9,421 nucleotides of DNA, from contig CAIVHJ010000281.1 in NCBI GenBank assembly GCA_903905665.1, positions 1-9,421 of the forward strand, in the 5' to 3' direction. The DNA is from an uncultured Phycisphaerales bacterium (GTDB taxonomy: Bacteria > Planctomycetota > Phycisphaerae > UBA1845 > CAIVHJ01). Shown here piece after piece: positions 5,836 through 9,421 of the stretch. The position numbers were made by a program, and so were the translations under genes. The notes beneath the pieces are model-generated. The model searched no databases, was not told the DNA's origin, and worked only from the letters and a program-made list of their open reading frames with translations. Every line of letters starts with the position of its first letter. Position 1 is the first letter of the stretch.

Positions 5836-8742
5836 TCAGTCGGTTCGCCGTTGTGGAACTGGGAGCAACACGTATGTCAAGCCGTCGGTAGCGTGCATCC
5901 AAACTTTTTCCAAATCCTCGCGATAATAGGCCCGCTCGCTATTTTCGACGTCCGTTACGGCTGGGTCGTTCACAAGGGCCCGACCCTCGGAGTCGAAACC
6001 CATCAGCACAATCAAGTGACCGTCTGTAGTTCGATACGGAGCGTTTCGCAATGAATCTTCTTCATCGACGTGGATGCTGATGACCAGAGGTTGACCTGAA
6101 GCGATCATCCGCTCCACCTCCGCCCAGTCGGAAAATCGCGTCAGGTAACCCGGAACGCCAAGCGAGTAGGCGGCCTGCACATTGCGCGGCCAGTTGCCGT
6201 AAATCTGGTGCACCGGATCAAAACACTTTTGGGCGACATCGTCGGTGGGACGGTCCACACCCCGATACGCCAGCACCATCGCCACCGAAGTCGGGCTGCA
6301 CGTTTTTCCTTTCATATCGGGGTCATCGGTCTTTTGACTACGAAACGGAACCGGCAGGCGACGCTGCCATTGCTCGGAAGCGGGTCGTTCGACTGGTATT
6401 GAAGGTGTAAAGACCGATGTCGGGATGCCGGTGGTATCGCTCACACAAATCGCAATGCGGCGCACGTTCACGACGGTTTCTCCATCTCCCGCGCTAACGG
6501 CCCTGAGACGATATTGGACTCGGTCGAAACGCTCTGTTGATTTGAAGAAATCGACATCGATCTTGCCCAGATCACAATCGACGACCTTTTCGCCGGTGGG
6601 CGTCACGTCGCCCCAGTCACCTATATACAGATACGGCGACCACACTCCGTCGCTTTTTCGGCCGACGCGAATTTCCATCGCAAATCCGGATTGGGACGGC
6701 GTGTCCACGTTCCAGGAAGCGACGACTTTGTTGAACTTCACGCCCGGTTCAAGAATCGGTGATTCGTACCCGGCGCCGTCGGCGGATGTGCAAATCAACT
6801 TCACGCCGGCATCGTGTTCGTCCGGCTGGGCATGATCGAACGATCCCGTTTTGAAATCTTCGGACGATTCGTGAAGAATCAACCGATGGGTGAAAAGTTT
6901 GCGAGGTTCGATGCCGCACAACGCCTCATCGACGGCAGCCGCCATCTCCGCCAGATAATCCTGACCTTTCGGGTGATGAACCATTCCTGCCAACAGATAA
7001 ACCCGATCCCCGTGCTGCACCCGCGCGGTGTCGAGATGCCAGTCCTCCCACAATCCGCTTTTTCGCAGAATCGCCACGTCGCGGCCGTTCAAACCCTGCA
7101 CAAAATTCTCATCGTGAAATTCGAGGTCCGGGGCAGCGAAAATCCGCTTCAACTTGGCGCACGTGGCGGCATTGACGAGTTGACCCTGTTCGAGCATCAG
7201 GTAATAGCGCAGGCATTGCCGGACGGTAGCGGCGTGCGAATGATCCATCAGCGGGTCGCCGATTCGCGGTTGTTCAAGACCATAATGTTTGCCGCACCAC
7301 AACCCCCCGCCGTGATCCTTGTCATAGAACCGATACCGGTCCGACGTGAGCATCTGCTGAATTTTGTCGAGGCCGACAATTTGGCTGTATTTCGACGCCA
7401 GCTCGTTATCTGAACGCTTGATGACCCGTTGAAGTTCGTGCTCGATTTGCGGATCGAGGTTCACAATCGCGTCTGGATGGCTGTCAAAATAGGCCATCAC
7501 AATGCAGATTTTCGGCACGCTCGCACCGTAAAACATGGCATCGGGGTGCACAAGGGCGAGTCGCAAATCCCGAACATCGAGCACGCCGAACGCGCGATCC
7601 GCCTCCGGAATTTCGTACTTCCCGCCGATCTGCCGATCAAGGGTTTCGATCGTCGCCTGAAACTCGGAATCCACCGGTGTGTCATAAGTGAGGCGACAGG
7701 ATTGCAACCGCATCGCGCGCGGCCAATCTTTCGCATAAGACGGCGGAGCACCTGTGGACAGGAGGGGCGAGGCGGCTAATGCGGAGCACAAGGAGGCTTC
7801 GTCAACCGGTGTCGCTTTGGGCGAGGCGGCCAGAACGGAAGTCATGATCCGTTCGGCATCGGGTCGCAAACGCAAAATCCTGATTCCCAGACATCGTTGA
7901 TTCGCCTGCAGGTACTGAATCAACGGCTGCTCCCGCGCCTTCGGACTCGTCGAGTGGAGGAAATCCGGCGTTCCGTCAGCTGCCAGCGCGATGAGACCCG
8001 TGTGACCAACGTATTGCGACGAGGCGTCACCTCGAACGATGTTGACAAAATCTCCGTTGTGCAACTCATTCAGGATTTTGGGCACATTTTCTTTGGGAAT
8101 GTAAAAATCCTCGAACGATTCGTCCGGGATGTCCTGCCCGATCTGAAATTTGGCGAAAAACGGCGCACGTTTGATGATCTCGTGCATCGGAACACATGCG
8201 CGACCGCCCCCCAGTTTCGCCGTAAGATCGTCGAAGAGGTAAGCATTGTTGCGGTCCCAGTCGGCTTCGGTGTAGTGGTTTCGCGTCAGCATCCCGATTG
8301 TTCCGTCGCGATAACGCAACCGCTGGAGCGTGCGCAGATAACTCCACCAGTCGGTGGAGAGCGCCATGGCGTAGGTGTTTTCGCAGAAGGTCAAACAATC
8401 GCTGCGACTTAGACAATAAATCGGATCGGGATCGTGAAACTCGAACGGGAACTCGCCCAGCAGATACATTTCATACGGTTGCCCGATGTTTTGGCGCCCC
8501 AGCCGAACGACCCGCTGCGTCAGTTCCGGCTCCACGGCATGAACGATCGGAAGATAGCGATCCAGTTCCGCCTCGGTGAACGTATATAGCGGTCGAGAGT
8601 TCAGATCGTCGTTGGACGAAAGTTGTTTGTCCTTCTTCGTTACCGTCGTATTCGGCGAACCGGGTGGCGCCGCCGTTTGACAGCCCAGCAACCCAAGCAC
8701 TATCACACTCGCCACGATTCGTCGCCACTGCAACCGAGACAT
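5836..8742 (-). CDS. Multidomain envelope lipoprotein: DUF1460 + serine hydrolase + C39-like peptidase
   Basis: A 968-residue predicted lipoprotein. The signal peptide (MSRLQWRRIVASVIV) ends in lipobox LLG-Cys21. Domain 1 (about 54-295) matches the DUF1460 amidase-like family: SDCLTFCEN with Cys116, LRYRDG, RNHYTEADW and VGHTG with His247. Domain 2 (about 360-610) is a class A beta-lactamase-like fold with Ser408-V-P-Lys411, Ser444-Asp-Asn446 and Lys561-Ser-Gly563. A beta-sandwich-like linker (about 620-770) follows. Domain 4 (about 795-960) is a C39-like cysteine peptidase with Gln803, Cys815 in TCSPTSVAMVL, His909 in TDGHLIVLMGF and Asp926 in NDP. The likely role is cleavage of peptidoglycan or envelope peptides, inferred from the folds. 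The start at 8742 is chosen because GGAGG (8755-8751) lies 8 nt upstream and the signal peptide begins there; an ATG at 8760 adds six residues. Confidence 0.88.
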   Translation of the reverse strand: MSRLQWRRIVASVIVLGLLGCQTAAPPGSPNTTVTKKDKQLSSNDDLNSRPLYTFTEAELDRYLPIVHAVEPELTQRVVRLGRQNIGQPYEMYLLGEFPFEFHDPDPIYCLSRSDCLTFCENTYAMALSTDWWSYLRTLQRLRYRDGTIGMLTRNHYTEADWDRNNAYLFDDLTAKLGGGRACVPMHEIIKRAPFFAKFQIGQDIPDESFEDFYIPKENVPKILNELHNGDFVNIVRGDASSQYVGHTGLIALAADGTPDFLHSTSPKAREQPLIQYLQANQRCLGIRILRLRPDAERIMTSVLAASPKATPVDEASLCSALAASPLLSTGAPPSYAKDWPRAMRLQSCRLTYDTPVDSEFQATIETLDRQIGGKYEIPEADRAFGVLDVRDLRLALVHPDAMFYGASVPKICIVMAYFDSHPDAIVNLDPQIEHELQRVIKRSDNELASKYSQIVGLDKIQQMLTSDRYRFYDKDHGGGLWCGKHYGLEQPRIGDPLMDHSHAATVRQCLRYYLMLEQGQLVNAATCAKLKRIFAAPDLEFHDENFVQGLNGRDVAILRKSGLWEDWHLDTARVQHGDRVYLLAGMVHHPKGQDYLAEMAAAVDEALCGIEPRKLFTHRLILHESSEDFKTGSFDHAQPDEHDAGVKLICTSADGAGYESPILEPGVKFNKVVASWNVDTPSQSGFAMEIRVGRKSDGVWSPYLYIGDWGDVTPTGEKVVDCDLGKIDVDFFKSTERFDRVQYRLRAVSAGDGETVVNVRRIAICVSDTTGIPTSVFTPSIPVERPASEQWQRRLPVPFRSQKTDDPDMKGKTCSPTSVAMVLAYRGVDRPTDDVAQKCFDPVHQIYGNWPRNVQAAYSLGVPGYLTRFSDWAEVERMIASGQPLVISIHVDEEDSLRNAPYRTTDGHLIVLMGFDSEGRALVNDPAVTDVENSERAYYREDLEKVWMHATDGLTYVLLPVPQRRTD

Positions 8743-8750
8743 GTTCAATT

Positions 8751-8755
8751 CCTCC
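8751..8755 (-). promoter_or_regulatory. Shine-Dalgarno deciding the lipoprotein start
   Basis: GGAGG on the minus strand sits 8 nt before the ATG at 8742. The ATG at 8760 has its own GGAGG only 3 nt away, which is too close for efficient initiation. This favours the downstream start. Confidence 0.65.
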
Positions 8756-8768
8756 ACCATCCACCTCC

Positions 8769-8784
8769 CCGCAAAAAAATGCGG
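8769..8784 (-). other. Hairpin in the lipoprotein mRNA leader
   Basis: CCGCA (8769-8773) and TGCGG (8780-8784) form a 5-bp stem with a six-base loop that is all U in the minus-strand mRNA. It ends next to the purine-rich GGGGAGG before the upstream ATG and could affect which start is used. A second 5-bp stem, CAAGG (8807-8811) with CCTTG (8822-8826), lies just before it in the same leader. Confidence 0.3.
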
Positions 8785-8844
8785 CTAAACCTCGACTGAC
8801 TCTCGCCAAGGTTTTTTTCAGCCTTGAGGCATTCGCTTGCAAGG

Positions 8845-8871
8845 ATTCCTGAACTATCGTACGCTAGGAAT
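8845..8871. promoter_or_regulatory. Inverted repeat, candidate operator
   Basis: ATTCCT (8845-8850) and AGGAAT (8866-8871) are perfect inverted 6-mers with centres 21 bp apart, two helical turns, a spacing suited to a dimeric regulator. Between and overlapping them is the near-palindrome CTATCGTACGCTAG (8854-8867; 12 of 14 positions symmetric). The dyad covers the putative lipoprotein -10. Confidence 0.35.
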
Positions 8872-8883
8872 TCAATCTTACAA
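8856..8883 (-). promoter_or_regulatory. possible promoter for the multidomain lipoprotein
   Basis: On the minus strand TTGTAA (8883-8878) and TACGAT (8861-8856) are separated by 16 bp; each hexamer matches consensus at four of six positions. Transcription would start near 8849, giving a leader of about 106 nt that includes the two small hairpins. Confidence 0.3.
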
Positions 8884-8884
8884 T
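8879..8884 (+). promoter_or_regulatory. possible -10 element for the GH31-like gene
   Basis: TACAAT (8879-8884) is a one-mismatch -10, but the -35 position is poor. The start of transcription would be near 8891, giving a leader of about 48 nt that contains GGGGAG (8924-8929), 9 nt before the ATG. Confidence 0.25.
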
Positions 8885-8938
8885 CGCTTTTCTTGAGAGT
8901 CTACAAATCTCATTGACACTTTTGGGGAGTAGAAACTA

Positions 8939-9421
8939 ATGACGATCCCACGAACCATTTTGACGGGTTTGTTTTTGCTTGCATGGGCTTTACCGGTTTC
9001 TGCCGAATGGGTACATCTGGGCAAGGTGGAAAAGGTGAAACTCAATGAGGCGAAAAATACCATCACGGTCACTTGTGGAAAGTCCATCGTTCAGATTGCG
9101 GCGGTACAGGACGGGATCATTCGTATCCGATTGGCACCGGATGGAAAATTCGGCAGAGGTTTTTCGTGGGCGGTTGTGGATGCGAATCTGAAAGGACAAT
9201 TTTATTCGATCGAAGATATCAAGGACCGCCCCGCGCCAGCCGACCCGAAAAACAAAACCGTTCATGCTTACCTGACGAAAGATTTACAGGTTGTCATTCA
9301 TTCCAACCCGTGTCGCATCACGATGACCGACAAAGATGGAAACGTTCTGATTTCACAGAATGCCTCCAAAGGGATGGCGTGGGACGGTGAGCAGGTGGCG
9401 GTGTGGAATGAAATGCCGGAG
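8939..9421 (+). CDS. Secreted glycoside hydrolase family 31-like protein, N-terminal part
   Basis: The ATG at 8939, preceded by GGGGAG at good spacing, opens a frame of 161 codons running off the window. Residues 1-22 form a signal peptide with a V-S-A cleavage site before Glu23. Residues 30-161 resemble the N-terminal beta-sandwich (galactose-mutarotase-like) of GH31 alpha-glucosidases and alpha-xylosidases: IIRIRLAPDGKFGRGFSWAV, LTKDLQVVIHSNPCRITMTD, KDGNVLISQ and, at the edge, VWNEMPE, the place where family members continue into the active-site-proximal segment. The catalytic barrel with its aspartates is beyond the window, so activity and substrate are unknown. Export suggests extracellular or periplasmic saccharide breakdown. 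Confidence 0.7.
   Translation, partial: MTIPRTILTGLFLLAWALPVSAEWVHLGKVEKVKLNEAKNTITVTCGKSIVQIAAVQDGIIRIRLAPDGKFGRGFSWAVVDANLKGQFYSIEDIKDRPAPADPKNKTVHAYLTKDLQVVIHSNPCRITMTDKDGNVLISQNASKGMAWDGEQVAVWNEMPE

Larger units (their letters stand above)
8743..8938. other. Divergent intergenic region between the multidomain lipoprotein and the GH31-like gene
   Basis: The 196-bp region serves two divergent genes. It contains a putative minus-strand promoter, a weak plus-strand -10, an ATTCCT-N15-AGGAAT dyad, two short hairpins in the presumed lipoprotein leader and ribosome sites for both genes. These are listed separately where the sequence supports them. Confidence 0.6.

Noticed and set aside
6425..8412. 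Plus-strand ORFs of up to 199 codons inside the large lipoprotein gene
   Set aside because: They are antisense shadows of a strongly supported coding frame with intact catalytic motifs, and show no domain of their own.
8913..8941. Perfect -35 hexamer TTGACA at 8913-8918 as the promoter of the GH31-like gene
   Set aside because: A -10 at 16-18 bp would fall on the start codon with a poor match and would remove the good ribosome site from the message.

Overview
The window looks like chromosomal DNA of a Gram-negative-type bacterium with an outer membrane. The best guess is Planctomycetota or a related PVC-group lineage. This rests on the Mla-type lipid transporter, lipoprotein signal peptides, moderate-to-high GC, non-standard multidomain cell-wall lipoproteins and a secreted glycosidase. 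It is an inference from gene style; no rRNA or marker gene is present. No mobile element, CRISPR array or RNA gene was seen.

Layout, left to right. (1) 1-495, minus: a TPR lipoprotein cut by the window edge. (2) 562-2064, plus: an AMP-forming acyl-CoA/ACP synthetase, divergent from the lipoprotein. (3) 4591-2051, minus: a compact mlaE-mlaF-mlaD operon (permease, ATPase, membrane-anchored MCE substrate-binding subunit), whose last gene overlaps the synthetase gene tail-to-tail by 14 bases. (4) 4712-5542, plus: a family-2 glycosyltransferase of the polyprenol-phosphate mannosyltransferase (DPM1-like) type, divergent from the mla operon across a short region with two readable promoters. (5) 5543-5835: a convergent intergenic region with possible RNA structure and one doubtful 40-codon ORF. 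(6) 8742-5836, minus: a very large lipoprotein joining a DUF1460 cysteine amidase-like domain, a class A beta-lactamase-fold serine hydrolase, a beta-sandwich and a C39-like cysteine peptidase domain. (7) 8743-8938: a divergent regulatory region with dyad symmetry. (8) 8939 to the window end, plus: the N-terminal part of a secreted glycoside hydrolase family 31-like protein.

The genes from about 560 to 5540 have a common envelope-lipid theme: fatty-acid activation, lipid movement between membranes and polyprenol-phosphate sugar synthesis. The right side concerns extracytoplasmic hydrolysis of peptidoglycan or peptide substrates and of glucosides. Functional coupling is inferred only from adjacency. 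The most unusual object is the lipoprotein at 5836-8742, which appears to keep three separate sets of hydrolase catalytic residues on one chain.
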